From IMG/VR virus record IMGVR_UViG_3300027754_000379, positions 1-26,049 of that record: a stretch of DNA of 26,049 bases; one strand, 5' to 3'. The stretch comes from a virus. Every line of letters begins with the position of its first letter. The stretch's first letter is position 1. A model generated the notes under the pieces. The model was not told the origin of the DNA and did no database searches. It saw only the letters and a list, made by a program, of their open reading frames with translations. The translations under genes were made by a program, and so were the position numbers. Of the stretch, positions 20,642 through 26,049 are shown piece after piece.

Positions 20642-20649
20642 TATAAATA
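20642..20649 (+). promoter_or_regulatory. T4-type late promoter motif TATAAATA
   Basis: Exact late word directly after the tRNA-Ala CCA and 3 nt before tRNA-Pro. Transcription would start inside tRNA-Pro, so if active it serves the HC1-like gene and genes downstream. Confidence 0.4.
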
Positions 20650-20651
20650 AT

Positions 20652-20728
20652 CGGAGTGTAGAACAGCCCGGTAGTTCGCATCGTTTGGGACGATGAGGTC
20701 CAAGGTTCGAATCCTTGTACTCCGACCA
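20652..20728 (+). tRNA. tRNA-Pro (TGG)
   Basis: Acceptor CGGAGTG/TACTCCG (C1:G72 as usual for Pro), anticodon stem CATCG/CGATG with loop TTTGGGA, T arm CAAGG/CCTTG with TTCGAAT, A73, encoded CCA. Confidence 0.94.
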
Positions 20729-20748
20729 TTTTTAACATAAGGAAAATT

Positions 20749-20937
20749 ATGAACTCAACTGAAGACATCAAAACAAATCTCGAGGCATATCTTGCTGAGA
20801 ACGATAAATTCGAAAAAGGTAATAATGCTGCAGGGACTCGCGCCCGTAAGGCATTAGGTGAACTTGCAAAAGCTGTTAAAGCTAGACGCAACGAAATCAC
20901 TGCAGAAAAGAACGCTCGCAAAGAAGCGAAAGCGTAA
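20749..20937 (+). CDS. HC1-like (histone H1-like) small basic protein
   Basis: A 62-residue protein. The segment FEKGNNAAGTRARKALGELAKAVK closely resembles the conserved core of the histone H1-like HC1 family (K-G-N-x-A-A-G-T-R-x-R-K), named after the chlamydial nucleoprotein and common as short open frames in bacteria and phages. The C-terminus is helical and charged (ARRNEITAEKNARKEAKA). Such proteins are presumed to bind DNA, and the phage may use it on its own or host DNA. A ribosome site (AAGGAA) precedes the ATG. It sits between tRNA-Pro and tRNA-Asn and is probably on the same transcript. Confidence 0.8.
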   Translation: MNSTEDIKTNLEAYLAENDKFEKGNNAAGTRARKALGELAKAVKARRNEITAEKNARKEAKA

Positions 20938-20945
20938 TTTTTTAT

Positions 20946-21020
20946 TCCCCGATAGCTCAGCGGTAGAGCAGTAGACTGTTAATCTATTGGTCCCTGGTTC
21001 GATCCCAGGTTGGGGAGCCA
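20946..21020 (+). tRNA. tRNA-Asn (GTT)
   Basis: Acceptor TCCCCGA/TTGGGGA, anticodon stem GTAGA/TCTAT with loop CTGTTAA, T arm CCTGG/CCAGG with TTCGATC, G73 as in Asn, encoded CCA. Confidence 0.95.
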
Positions 21021-21022
21021 TT

Positions 21023-21107
21023 GGAGGTGCCGCCGTAATGGTATGGCAGGAGACTGTAAATCTTCCGACTTATGTCACAACAGGTTCGATCCCTGTCACC
21101 TCCACCA
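21023..21107 (+). tRNA. tRNA-Tyr (GTA)
   Basis: Class II tRNA of 85 nt: acceptor GGAGGTG/CACCTCC, anticodon stem GGAGA/TCTTC with loop CTGTAAA, variable arm with GAC/GTC pairing, T arm ACAGG/CCTGT, A73, encoded CCA. Confidence 0.94.
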
Positions 21108-21110
21108 ATC

Positions 21111-21186
21111 GCATCGTTAGCTCAGTTGGTAGAGCGTCTGCCTTACACGCAGAATGTCGGCAGTTCGAGACTGTCACGATGCACCA
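21111..21186 (+). tRNA. tRNA-Val (TAC)
   Basis: Acceptor GCATCGT/ACGATGC, anticodon stem TCTGC/GCAGA with loop CTTACAC, T arm GGCAG/CTGTC with TTCGAGA, A73, encoded CCA. Confidence 0.95.
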
Positions 21187-21208
21187 AACAAAATTTTAGA
21201 AAGATTAT

Positions 21209-21472
21209 ATGAACTATAAACCTCTGCATGATAAAGTATTAGTAATTGAAAATGAAAAGCCAAACGAAACCGAAAGTGGTATTTTTGTTGGTGAGGCGCG
21301 CATGGATGATAATACCCGAGCAGGTACTGTTCTTGCGATTGGCCCAGAAGTTACTGAGGTTAAAGTCGGAGATATTGTTTACCCAATGTGGACAAAATCT
21401 AAAGTCGTAAAAGAAGGCGACAAGTATATGGGAATTATTTCCCAAGAAGATATTCTTGCAGTAGAAGAATAA
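21209..21472 (+). CDS. GroES-like co-chaperonin
   Basis: An 87-residue Cpn10-fold protein that would cap host GroEL in the cytoplasm. Landmarks are the N-terminal strand LHDKVLVIENE, the mobile loop region ETESGIFVGEA, the strand RAGTVLAIGP, VKVGDIVYP, and the C-terminal ISQEDILAVEE, which parallels SESDILAIVE-type ends of GroES. Length (87) is slightly below host GroES (about 97). In T4 the analogue is gp31, needed to fold the major capsid protein; this one is more GroES-like in sequence. Flanked by tRNA-Val and tRNA-Arg. Together with Hsp20 it makes two phage chaperone genes in the window. Confidence 0.9.
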   Translation: MNYKPLHDKVLVIENEKPNETESGIFVGEARMDDNTRAGTVLAIGPEVTEVKVGDIVYPMWTKSKVVKEGDKYMGIISQEDILAVEE

Positions 21473-21478
21473 AATCAG

Positions 21479-21553
21479 CTGGCGTTAGTATAACGGATAA
21501 TACAGCTGCCTTCTAAGCAGTCAATAGAGGTTCGATTCCTCTACGCCGGACCA
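21479..21553 (+). tRNA. tRNA-Arg (TCT)
   Basis: Acceptor CTGGCGT/ACGCCGG (one T:G), anticodon stem GCTGC/GCAGT with loop CTTCTAA, T arm AGAGG/CCTCT with TTCGATT, A73, encoded CCA. Reads AGA/AGG, codons frequent in AT-rich phage genes. Confidence 0.94.
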
Positions 21554-21568
21554 AACTAAAAGGAAAAA

Positions 21569-22255
21569 ATGTCTGAAATTAACTTAACTATAAATCTAAC
21601 TGGGGATTGGTCTGGCGATGAATCTATTCGGTTAAAAACAGCATTCGACTATGCTATGCAAAATACGTCAAAATTACCAGAAAATATTTTGACTATGGAA
21701 GGCATGAGTGGTCATCGATATCGCCGATTAATTAATAAATATGTTGAATTAACTGCCGATTCTAGATATTTAGAAATTGGCAGTTGGTCAGGAAGTACTG
21801 CGTGTTCTGCTATGTATGGCAATAAATGTAAAATGTTGTGTATCGACAACTGGTCAACAAACGGTAGCCCAAAAGATACATTTTTTCAAAACATTAATAC
21901 ATACAAAAACGATAATGTTGATTTTAATTTTATTGAAAAAAACTTCGAGGACATAGATTATGCTCAAATTGGTAAATTTAATACTTATCTATTTGATGGT
22001 CCACATGAAGAAAATAATCAATACGCCGGCATCGCAAATGTGCAAATGGCATTGGATGACACGTATTTGTTGGTAGTAGATGACTGGAATTGGCCTGGAC
22101 CAAGAAACGGAACATGGCGCGCGTTAGATGATCTAGGTCATAAAATTATATCAAGTATTACTATTCACACAACACAGGATGACACGCATCCTGATGTGTA
22201 TTGGCAAAACAGTGAATGGCATAACGGATATTTTATAGCAGTAATTAAAAAATAA
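21569..22255 (+). CDS. class I SAM-dependent methyltransferase-like protein
   Basis: A 228-residue protein. The motif YLEIGSWSGSTA (about 67-78) is a Rossmann SAM-binding loop, MLCIDNWS the acidic end of the next strand, and LLVVDDWNWP a later core strand. This resembles the Methyltransf_24 group, often found in sugar- or antibiotic-modifying gene sets. The gene has a clear ribosome site (AAGGAAAA) right after tRNA-Arg. Its target is not evident; candidates are a glycan or small molecule linked with the halogenase and dehydrogenase nearby. Confidence 0.82.
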   Translation: MSEINLTINLTGDWSGDESIRLKTAFDYAMQNTSKLPENILTMEGMSGHRYRRLINKYVELTADSRYLEIGSWSGSTACSAMYGNKCKMLCIDNWSTNGSPKDTFFQNINTYKNDNVDFNFIEKNFEDIDYAQIGKFNTYLFDGPHEENNQYAGIANVQMALDDTYLLVVDDWNWPGPRNGTWRALDDLGHKIISSITIHTTQDDTHPDVYWQNSEWHNGYFIAVIKK

Positions 22256-22257
22256 AA

Positions 22258-22276
22258 TGTTGAGCATGTCTCAGCA
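22258..22276 (+). terminator. hairpin between methyltransferase gene and tRNA-Gln
   Basis: 7-bp stem TGTTGAG/CTCAGCA with loop CATGT. No T run, so more likely an RNA processing or stabilising element. Confidence 0.4.
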
Positions 22277-22297
22277 TAATGATCGAATCAAACATAT

Positions 22298-22371
22298 GCG
22301 GGGTTGGAGTAATGGTAACTCAACAGACTTTGACTCTGTCGTTCCTGGTTCGAGCCCAGGGCCCTGTTCCA
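22298..22371 (+). tRNA. tRNA-Gln (TTG)
   Basis: Anticodon stem ACAGA/TCTGT with loop CTTTGAC, T arm CCTGG/CCAGG, encoded CCA. Acceptor GCGGGGT/GCCCTGT has three G:T pairs, including the first pair, which is in keeping with the weak first pair of tRNA-Gln. Confidence 0.9.
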
Positions 22372-22387
22372 TTTTTAGGAGAAAGTA

Positions 22388-22528
22388 ATGAAACTTAAGA
22401 TGATCGTCAAGCAACGTAATCGCTTCGTTGCTTTGGCATTACAACGCAAAGCGGGAGTCCATCGTAAAAGCAATAAAGCTTTGCGAAGGCAACATAATGC
22501 GAGTATAGCTCAGTTGGTAGAGCAGTAG
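22388..22528 (+). CDS. small basic conserved phage protein overlapping tRNA-Lys
   Basis: A 46-codon gene with a ribosome site (TAGGAG). The product contains RNRFVALALQRKAG followed by HRKSNKALRR. This pattern (R-N-x-F/L-V-A ... R-K-A-G-x-H-x-K-S-x-K-A-x-R-R) is shared by short basic proteins of many tailed phages, from memory, with no known role. Its last 10 codons run into tRNA-Lys and the stop lies in the tRNA at 22526-22528, so one transcript can be either translated to the end or cut for the tRNA. Confidence 0.75.
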   Translation: MKLKMIVKQRNRFVALALQRKAGVHRKSNKALRRQHNASIAQLVEQ

Positions 22529-22574
22529 ACTTTTAATCTATTGGTCGTGGGTTCGAATCCCCCTACTCGTACCA
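22499..22574 (+). tRNA. tRNA-Lys (TTT)
   Basis: Acceptor GCGAGTA/TACTCGT, anticodon stem GTAGA/TCTAT with loop CTTTTAA, T loop TTCGAAT with one mismatch in the T stem (GTGGG/CCCCC), A73, encoded CCA. Confidence 0.93.
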
Positions 22575-22582
22575 TATAAAAG

Positions 22583-22652
22583 CACTCTTGTCAGCACTGT
22601 GGGAAGCGCAGATAGACAATACTAGAACAAGGTTCGAATCCAAACAAGAGTG
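22583..22652 (+). pseudogene. tRNA relic in the tRNA-Lys/tRNA-His spacer
   Basis: A 70-nt segment with a 9-bp closing stem CACTCTTGT/ACAAGAGTG and a T-loop-like GGTTCGAATCC, but no normal D or anticodon arm and GTT instead of CCA. An outer inverted repeat CCATATA/TATATGG (22572-22578 and 22657-22663) encloses it. Probably a decayed tRNA kept as a spacer hairpin. Confidence 0.6.
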
Positions 22653-22668
22653 TTTCTATATGGTTTAT

Positions 22669-22744
22669 GCAGTTGTTAGTGTAAAGGTTAACACCACGGA
22701 TTGTGATTCCGTTAATATGGGTTCGATTCCCATACTTCTGCCCA
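22669..22744 (+). tRNA. tRNA-His (GTG)
   Basis: Anticodon stem ACGGA/TCCGT with loop TTGTGAT, T arm ATGGG/CCCAT. The extra G-1 (22669) opposite C73 is the His identity mark. The acceptor CAGTTGT/ACTTCTG has two T:T mismatches in the middle, unusual for a working tRNA. CCA encoded. Confidence 0.88.
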
Positions 22745-22747
22745 ATG

Positions 22748-22826
22748 GGTTGGGATATTTCAATTGGTTAGAAACGGGGATGTATATGCCGCGTAATGTG
22801 AGTTCGACTCTCACTCCCACCCACCA
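22748..22826 (+). tRNA. tRNA of undetermined type with atypical anticodon arm
   Basis: T arm GTGAG/CTCAC with TTCGACT and D arm TTTC/GAAA are normal. The acceptor works best as 8 bp (GGTTGGGA/TCCCACCC, one T:C mismatch) before ACCA. The anticodon region GGGGATGTATATGCCGC gives no clean 5-bp stem and 7-base loop; one reading yields GTA. Could be a decaying tRNA or a special one. Confidence 0.6.
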
Positions 22827-22834
22827 ATAATTTC

Positions 22835-22922
22835 GGAAACGTGGTCGAGTGGTCTATGGCTCTAGTCTTGAAAACTAGCGATCCGAAAGGGTCCGTGAGT
22901 TCGAATCTCACCGTTTCCTCCA
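22835..22922 (+). tRNA. tRNA-Ser (TGA)
   Basis: 88-nt class II tRNA: acceptor GGAAACG/CGTTTCC, anticodon stem CTAGT/ACTAG with loop CTTGAAA, long variable arm, T arm GTGAG/CTCAC, encoded CCA (T at position 73). Confidence 0.93.
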
Positions 22923-22926
22923 GATC

Positions 22927-23015
22927 GGAAAGTGGGCAGGATGGTAATGCAGCAGATTGCTAATCTGTCACTGGATTAAACCGGTGAGTGGGTTCGACTC
23001 CCACACTTTCCACCA
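22927..23015 (+). tRNA. tRNA-Ser (GCT)
   Basis: 89-nt class II tRNA: acceptor GGAAAGT/ACTTTCC, anticodon stem CAGA/TCTG with loop TTGCTAA, long variable arm (CACTGG/CCGGTG pairing), T arm GTGGG/CCCAC, encoded CCA. Confidence 0.94.
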
Positions 23016-23019
23016 TATT

Positions 23020-23094
23020 GGTGATGTAGCATAATGGTAGTGCACCAGCTTCATACGCTGCCCGGTGTAAGTTCGACTCTTACTATCACCACCA
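23020..23094 (+). tRNA. tRNA-Met (CAT), elongator type
   Basis: Acceptor GGTGATG/TATCACC with a normal first pair, so not an initiator. Anticodon stem CAGC/GCTG with loop TTCATAC, T arm GTAAG/CTTAC, encoded CCA. A CAT anticodon could also be the lysidine-modified Ile type; sequence alone does not settle it. Confidence 0.9.
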
Positions 23095-23106
23095 TATATA
23101 TTTTAT

Positions 23107-23184
23107 CCGCCCGTAGCTCAATTGGATTAGAGCACTTGGCTACGAACCAAGAGGTTAGGGATTCGAATTCTCTCGGGCGGCCCA
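23107..23184 (+). tRNA. tRNA-Arg (ACG)
   Basis: Acceptor CCGCCCG/CGGGCGG, anticodon stem CTTGG/CCAAG with loop CTACGAA, T arm AGGGA/TCTCT, C73, encoded CCA. A34 needs deamination to inosine by host TadA to read CGN. Confidence 0.93.
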
Positions 23185-23190
23185 TATTAT

Positions 23191-23264
23191 TTCTCCCTAG
23201 TGTAATGGCAGCACGTCGGTCTCCAAAACCGTTAGTAAGAGTTCGAGTCTCTTGGGGGATGCCA
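23191..23264 (+). tRNA. tRNA-Trp (CCA)
   Basis: Anticodon stem CGGT/ACCG with loop CTCCAAA, T arm AAGAG/CTCTT, G73 as in Trp, encoded CCA. Acceptor TTCTCCC/GGGGGAT has a T:T first position and one T:G pair. Confidence 0.9.
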
Positions 23265-23286
23265 AAAATATTGTACAGGATAATTT

Positions 23287-24741
23287 ATGAAAATTGTTAT
23301 TTTAGGCGGCGGCACCGCAGGATGGTGTTGTGCATTATTTGCTAAAAGTGTTTTTCCGCAAAGCGAAATTACCTTAGTTCAAAATAAAGAAATTGGCATA
23401 ATTGGTGTAGGTGAAGCTACTACACCTCACCTTATTACTTTTTTACGTAATGTTGGAATTAATCCTGTAGATGTTATTAAAGAAACAAATGGCAGTATAA
23501 AAAATGGAATTTGTTTTGAAAATTGGAATGGTGATGGGAAAAAATATTTTCATGGATTTGGAGAAAATCTATCTGATTTTAAAGTAACTAATGTTTTTGG
23601 AACTACTAGTACTGATTTCTTTTTAAAGAAATTAATCTATGAAAATAAAAATATTGATGAGTATCGATATTTACCAGCATTATCATTTAATAATAAAGTA
23701 GACGTTGTTAATACATCCTGGGCTATTCATTTTGATGCTAACAAATTAGCAGACTATATGGAAAGAGTTGGGTGCGTACGGGGTGTTAAGGTAACCGAGG
23801 GTCTATACAAAAATTCTATATTAGATGAGCATGGCAAAATAACAAAAATTTGTTTTGAAGATTCTTCGGAATTAGAATGTGATTTTGTATTTGATTGTTC
23901 TGGATTTGCTAGATTATTAGTTGGTGGATTATATAAAGAAAAATGGAAATCATATTCAAAATATCTACCAATGAAGAAAGCAATTCCATTTTGGTTAGAG
24001 TCTGAAGACGAAATTCGCCCCTATACTAAAGCAATTGCTATGAAATATGGCTGGATGTGGAACATCCCATTACAACACAGAATTGGATCTGGGTATATTT
24101 TTGATTCAGACTATATAAATGAAGAACAAGCATTAGATGAAGCAGAACAATACTATGGAACTAAATTAAAAATTAATAAAATTATTCCATTTAATACCGG
24201 CAGATTAGAAAATTTTTGGGTTAAAAATTGTATGTCGGTGGGACTTGCTTCTAGTTTTATTGAACCATTGGAATCAACTTCATTATGGGTAACCGTGAGT
24301 CAGTTAGATACATTTAGACAATTTCTTAATGAGATAAAAGAAACTGACCAAAAAAGTATAGATTTATTTAATACTATAATGTCTAATACGTTAGATAAAA
24401 CAATGCATTTTATATATTTGCACTACATAACAAAACGTAATGACAGCGATTTTTGGAAAAACTTTAGAAAAGATTATCCGGTACCTAAAGAATTTTCTAA
24501 TTTATTAGAAAAAATTAAATCTGGAAATATTAGATATTTTGATTTTAAAGATTCAAAAGCATCAGCTGTATTTGAATTAAATAATTATTTACAAGTTTCT
24601 GCAGGCATTGATATTTTTGAAAAACAACTTAATATATCTGCATATGAACTAGTAAATCCTACACCGGATTCGTATAAAGAACTTATTAATATGAAAATCA
24701 AACAAGCTATTTCGCATAGAAATTTTTTAAACGGGTTATAA
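23287..24741 (+). CDS. tryptophan-halogenase-like FAD-dependent enzyme
   Basis: A 484-residue flavoprotein of the flavin-dependent halogenase family, which uses FADH2, oxygen and halide to chlorinate or brominate an aromatic substrate. The FAD site is G7-G-G-T-A-G12 followed by GVGEATTP (40-47). The catalytic Lys of the family fits K72 in SIKNGICFENW. The halogenase fingerprint W-x-W-x-I-P is W256-M-W-N-I-P261, and FIEPLESTS (324-332) is the conserved C-terminal FAD/substrate block. Length is slightly below PrnA (538). Halogenase-like genes are known in cyanophages, without a proven substrate. It is flanked by tRNA-Trp and tRNA-Gly; a separate flavin reductase is not in the window. Whether it halogenates free Trp or something else is open. 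Confidence 0.9.
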   Translation: MKIVILGGGTAGWCCALFAKSVFPQSEITLVQNKEIGIIGVGEATTPHLITFLRNVGINPVDVIKETNGSIKNGICFENWNGDGKKYFHGFGENLSDFKVTNVFGTTSTDFFLKKLIYENKNIDEYRYLPALSFNNKVDVVNTSWAIHFDANKLADYMERVGCVRGVKVTEGLYKNSILDEHGKITKICFEDSSELECDFVFDCSGFARLLVGGLYKEKWKSYSKYLPMKKAIPFWLESEDEIRPYTKAIAMKYGWMWNIPLQHRIGSGYIFDSDYINEEQALDEAEQYYGTKLKINKIIPFNTGRLENFWVKNCMSVGLASSFIEPLESTSLWVTVSQLDTFRQFLNEIKETDQKSIDLFNTIMSNTLDKTMHFIYLHYITKRNDSDFWKNFRKDYPVPKEFSNLLEKIKSGNIRYFDFKDSKASAVFELNNYLQVSAGIDIFEKQLNISAYELVNPTPDSYKELINMKIKQAISHRNFLNGL

Positions 24742-24745
24742 CAAT

Positions 24746-24819
24746 GCGGGTGTCGTAAAATGGTATTACCTTAGCCTTCCAAGCTAAAGTTGAGGGTTCG
24801 ATTCCCTTCGCCCGCTCCA
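24746..24819 (+). tRNA. tRNA-Gly (TCC)
   Basis: Acceptor GCGGGTG/CGCCCGC, anticodon stem TTAGC/GCTAA with loop CTTCCAA, T arm GAGGG/CCCTT with TTCGATT, T73, encoded CCA. Begins 4 nt after the halogenase stop. Confidence 0.94.
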
Positions 24820-24837
24820 GTTTTTATAGAGAGTATT

Positions 24838-25320
24838 ATGAGAAAAATTAATATCGAAGAGGTAAAATCTTTTATCCAATCTCAATCTCCTGAGACTAAA
24901 ATCTATATTGGAGCAGATTCTGAAAGATATCGTCGTAATGAAAAATGGTATGCTGATTATACTCTTGCTATTGTAGTGCATATTGATGGTCGACATGGTT
25001 GTAAAATCTTTGGGGAAGTTCAAACTGAATTGGACTACGATGCAAAAAATAGTAAACCGTCAATGCGGTTAATGAATGAGGTTTATAAAGTTGCAGAATT
25101 ATATCAAAAGATTGTGGACTGTATTGAAGATAAAGATGTAGAAATCCATTTGGATATTAACCCTGATATCAAACATAACAGTTCAATAGTAATACAACAA
25201 GCAGTTGGTTACATCAAAGGTACTTGTAATGTTGTACCGATGGTTAAACCTCAAGCGTTTGCAGCTACATATTGTGCTGATAGATTAAAAGAAATTTTAG
25301 CATATCAAGAAGCTGCTTAA
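24838..25320 (+). CDS. DUF458/YkuK-like predicted RNase H-fold nuclease
   Basis: A 160-residue protein. The start ATG 24838 is chosen over longer readings that run through tRNA-Gly. The N-terminal strand IYIGADSERYRR carries the first acidic residue of an RNase H-like fold, followed by a Gly-rich hairpin strand FGEVQTELDYDA, and HLDINPD (about 109-115) supplies later acidic residues; GYIKGT follows. This is the pattern of the YkuK/DUF458 family, predicted as RNase H-like nucleases without tested function. Located between tRNA-Gly and tRNA-Thr, so an RNA-related job is possible but unproven. Confidence 0.8.
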   Translation: MRKINIEEVKSFIQSQSPETKIYIGADSERYRRNEKWYADYTLAIVVHIDGRHGCKIFGEVQTELDYDAKNSKPSMRLMNEVYKVAELYQKIVDCIEDKDVEIHLDINPDIKHNSSIVIQQAVGYIKGTCNVVPMVKPQAFAATYCADRLKEILAYQEAA

Positions 25321-25324
25321 AATT

Positions 25325-25399
25325 GCCCGATTAGCTCAGTGGTAGAGCACTCGCCTTGTAAGCGATAGGTCGTCAGTTCGAATCCGACATTGGGCACCA
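25325..25399 (+). tRNA. tRNA-Thr (TGT)
   Basis: Acceptor GCCCGAT/ATTGGGC, anticodon loop CTTGTAA on stem TCGC/GCGA, T loop TTCGAAT with one A:C mismatch in the T stem, A73, encoded CCA. Confidence 0.93.
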
Positions 25400-25423
25400 A
25401 AAATATTTTATAACATACAAATT

Positions 25424-26049
25424 ATGATTACTAATAAACCATTTATTGTGAATAACGTTACCTATCCATACATTTTTTGGGATGGTTTTTTCTCAGAACT
25501 TGAACTTAATACTATTGAAGAATTCTGTAAAAATACAGGATTGGGGGAATTAACAAACGTCGGAGTTTCTATAAATGGTAGTGAAGCCGAGAATGATGTG
25601 CGAAAATCAGAAGTCAAATTTATTCATTCTGGTCCCGATAATGCATGGTTGTTTGATAAATTAAATATGATTACAACTTATGTTAATAATAATTTCTTCA
25701 ATTATGAATTGCTTGGGTATGAAGGTATACAATATACCGAGTACAATAAAAAAGGTGACAAATATGGATGGCATATTGATATGATTTTGGGGGATAATGA
25801 CTTTAAAGACAGCAGATCAAATGGCGGGGGATTTATTATTCCTCGAAAATTAAGTTTTAGTTTAATTCTTTCAGACTCCACCGAATTTAAAGGCGGTGAT
25901 TTTGAATTTGATATTGGTTCTATACAGAAAGCAGAACAAAAACGAGGACGTGTTATTGCATTTCCTTCATTCATTAAACACCAAGTAACTCCTATTAAAA
26001 GCGGTAGTCGTAAATCTATCGTATGGTGGGTGTTAGGCCCTAAATTTAA
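25424..26049 (+). CDS. 2-oxoglutarate/Fe(II)-dependent oxygenase (prolyl-hydroxylase-like), 3' end cut by window
   Basis: At least 208 residues of a 2OG-Fe(II) dioxygenase, which hydroxylates a substrate using oxygen and 2-oxoglutarate. The Fe ligands are H117-x-D119 (GWHIDM) and H186 (IKHQVTP), and R196 in SGSRKSIVWW is positioned to bind 2-oxoglutarate. GGDFEF near 165 is the strand typical of the PKHD-type group found in T4-like phages. The reading frame is still open at the last base of the window (…GPKF), so the final residues are missing; related proteins usually stop soon after this motif. No strong ribosome site precedes ATG 25424. Confidence 0.9.
   Translation, partial: MITNKPFIVNNVTYPYIFWDGFFSELELNTIEEFCKNTGLGELTNVGVSINGSEAENDVRKSEVKFIHSGPDNAWLFDKLNMITTYVNNNFFNYELLGYEGIQYTEYNKKGDKYGWHIDMILGDNDFKDSRSNGGGFIIPRKLSFSLILSDSTEFKGGDFEFDIGSIQKAEQKRGRVIAFPSFIKHQVTPIKSGSRKSIVWWVLGPKF

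Noticed and set aside
22257-22388. 43-codon frame through tRNA-Gln
   Set aside because: Most of it is the tRNA itself; no ribosome site at a good distance and a hairpin covers the start.
1-26049. Insertion sequences, transposases, integrase or attachment sites
   Set aside because: No transposase or integrase motifs and no direct repeats flanking tRNA genes were seen.

Overview
This window looks like part of a large T4-like myovirus genome that is AT-rich. The evidence is a set of T4-type replication genes (family B DNA polymerase gp43, recombinase UvsX, replicative helicase gp41), several copies of the T4 late-promoter word TATAAATA, many ATGA/TAATG gene overlaps, and a very large tRNA cluster. 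Early-type promoters are near-perfect host sigma70 sites (TTGACA, 17 bp, TATAAT). A phasin-like gene and a DUF3563-like gene suggest a betaproteobacterial host, probably a low-GC freshwater one; this host assignment is inference.

Layout. (1) 1-1617, plus strand: an operon of phasin-like protein, Hsp20 chaperone, DUF3563-like protein and a 30-residue protein, then two small conserved phage proteins. (2) 1637-2731: an isolated initiator tRNA-fMet, a small exported protein and an exported penicillin-binding-type D,D-peptidase, closed by a terminator. (3) 2834-9132, minus strand: a probable late operon with T4 late promoters. It holds two exported low-complexity proteins (one Asn-repeat, adhesin-like), a membrane/coiled-coil protein, a DUF4337-like membrane protein, an LpxH-like phosphoesterase, a GT2 glycosyltransferase and an Ala-rich coiled-coil protein. 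(4) 9189-15343, plus strand: DNA polymerase, an exported DNA/RNA non-specific endonuclease, UvsX, a small linker gene and gp41 helicase. (5) 15345-19115: phage genes of mostly unknown role (a cupin-like protein, a HExxH metallopeptidase, a SWIM zinc-finger protein, a Lys/Ala-tailed basic protein) and a C-terminally shortened UDP-sugar dehydrogenase. (6) 19116-25399: the tRNA region. Including the distant tRNA-fMet, I can assign 22 tRNAs covering every amino acid except Phe. There is also one tRNA of undetermined type and one tRNA relic. Scattered among them are genes for an HC1-like basic protein, a GroES-like co-chaperonin, a methyltransferase, a tryptophan-halogenase-like flavoprotein and a DUF458/YkuK-like nuclease. 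A 2OG-Fe(II) oxygenase runs off the end of the window.

The most striking part is non-coding. A consensus promoter at 19890-19918 should start transcription near 19925. From there to 20410 lie about 490 nt with no convincing gene, rich in helices and GNRA-type loops, with an intact tRNA-Asp in the middle. Size, setting and embedded tRNA recall the giant phage RNAs of the GOLLD/ROOL type, although I cannot prove membership by eye. Other tRNA spacers are closed by long inverted repeats that begin in the CCA end of one tRNA and end at or just before the next. One of them (19654-19800) has an 18-bp closing stem over three internal hairpins.

Together the genes suggest a virus that carries its own replisome and most of a translation decoding set, with chaperone and envelope/surface-modifying functions that would help keep host metabolism running and remodel host or virion surfaces.
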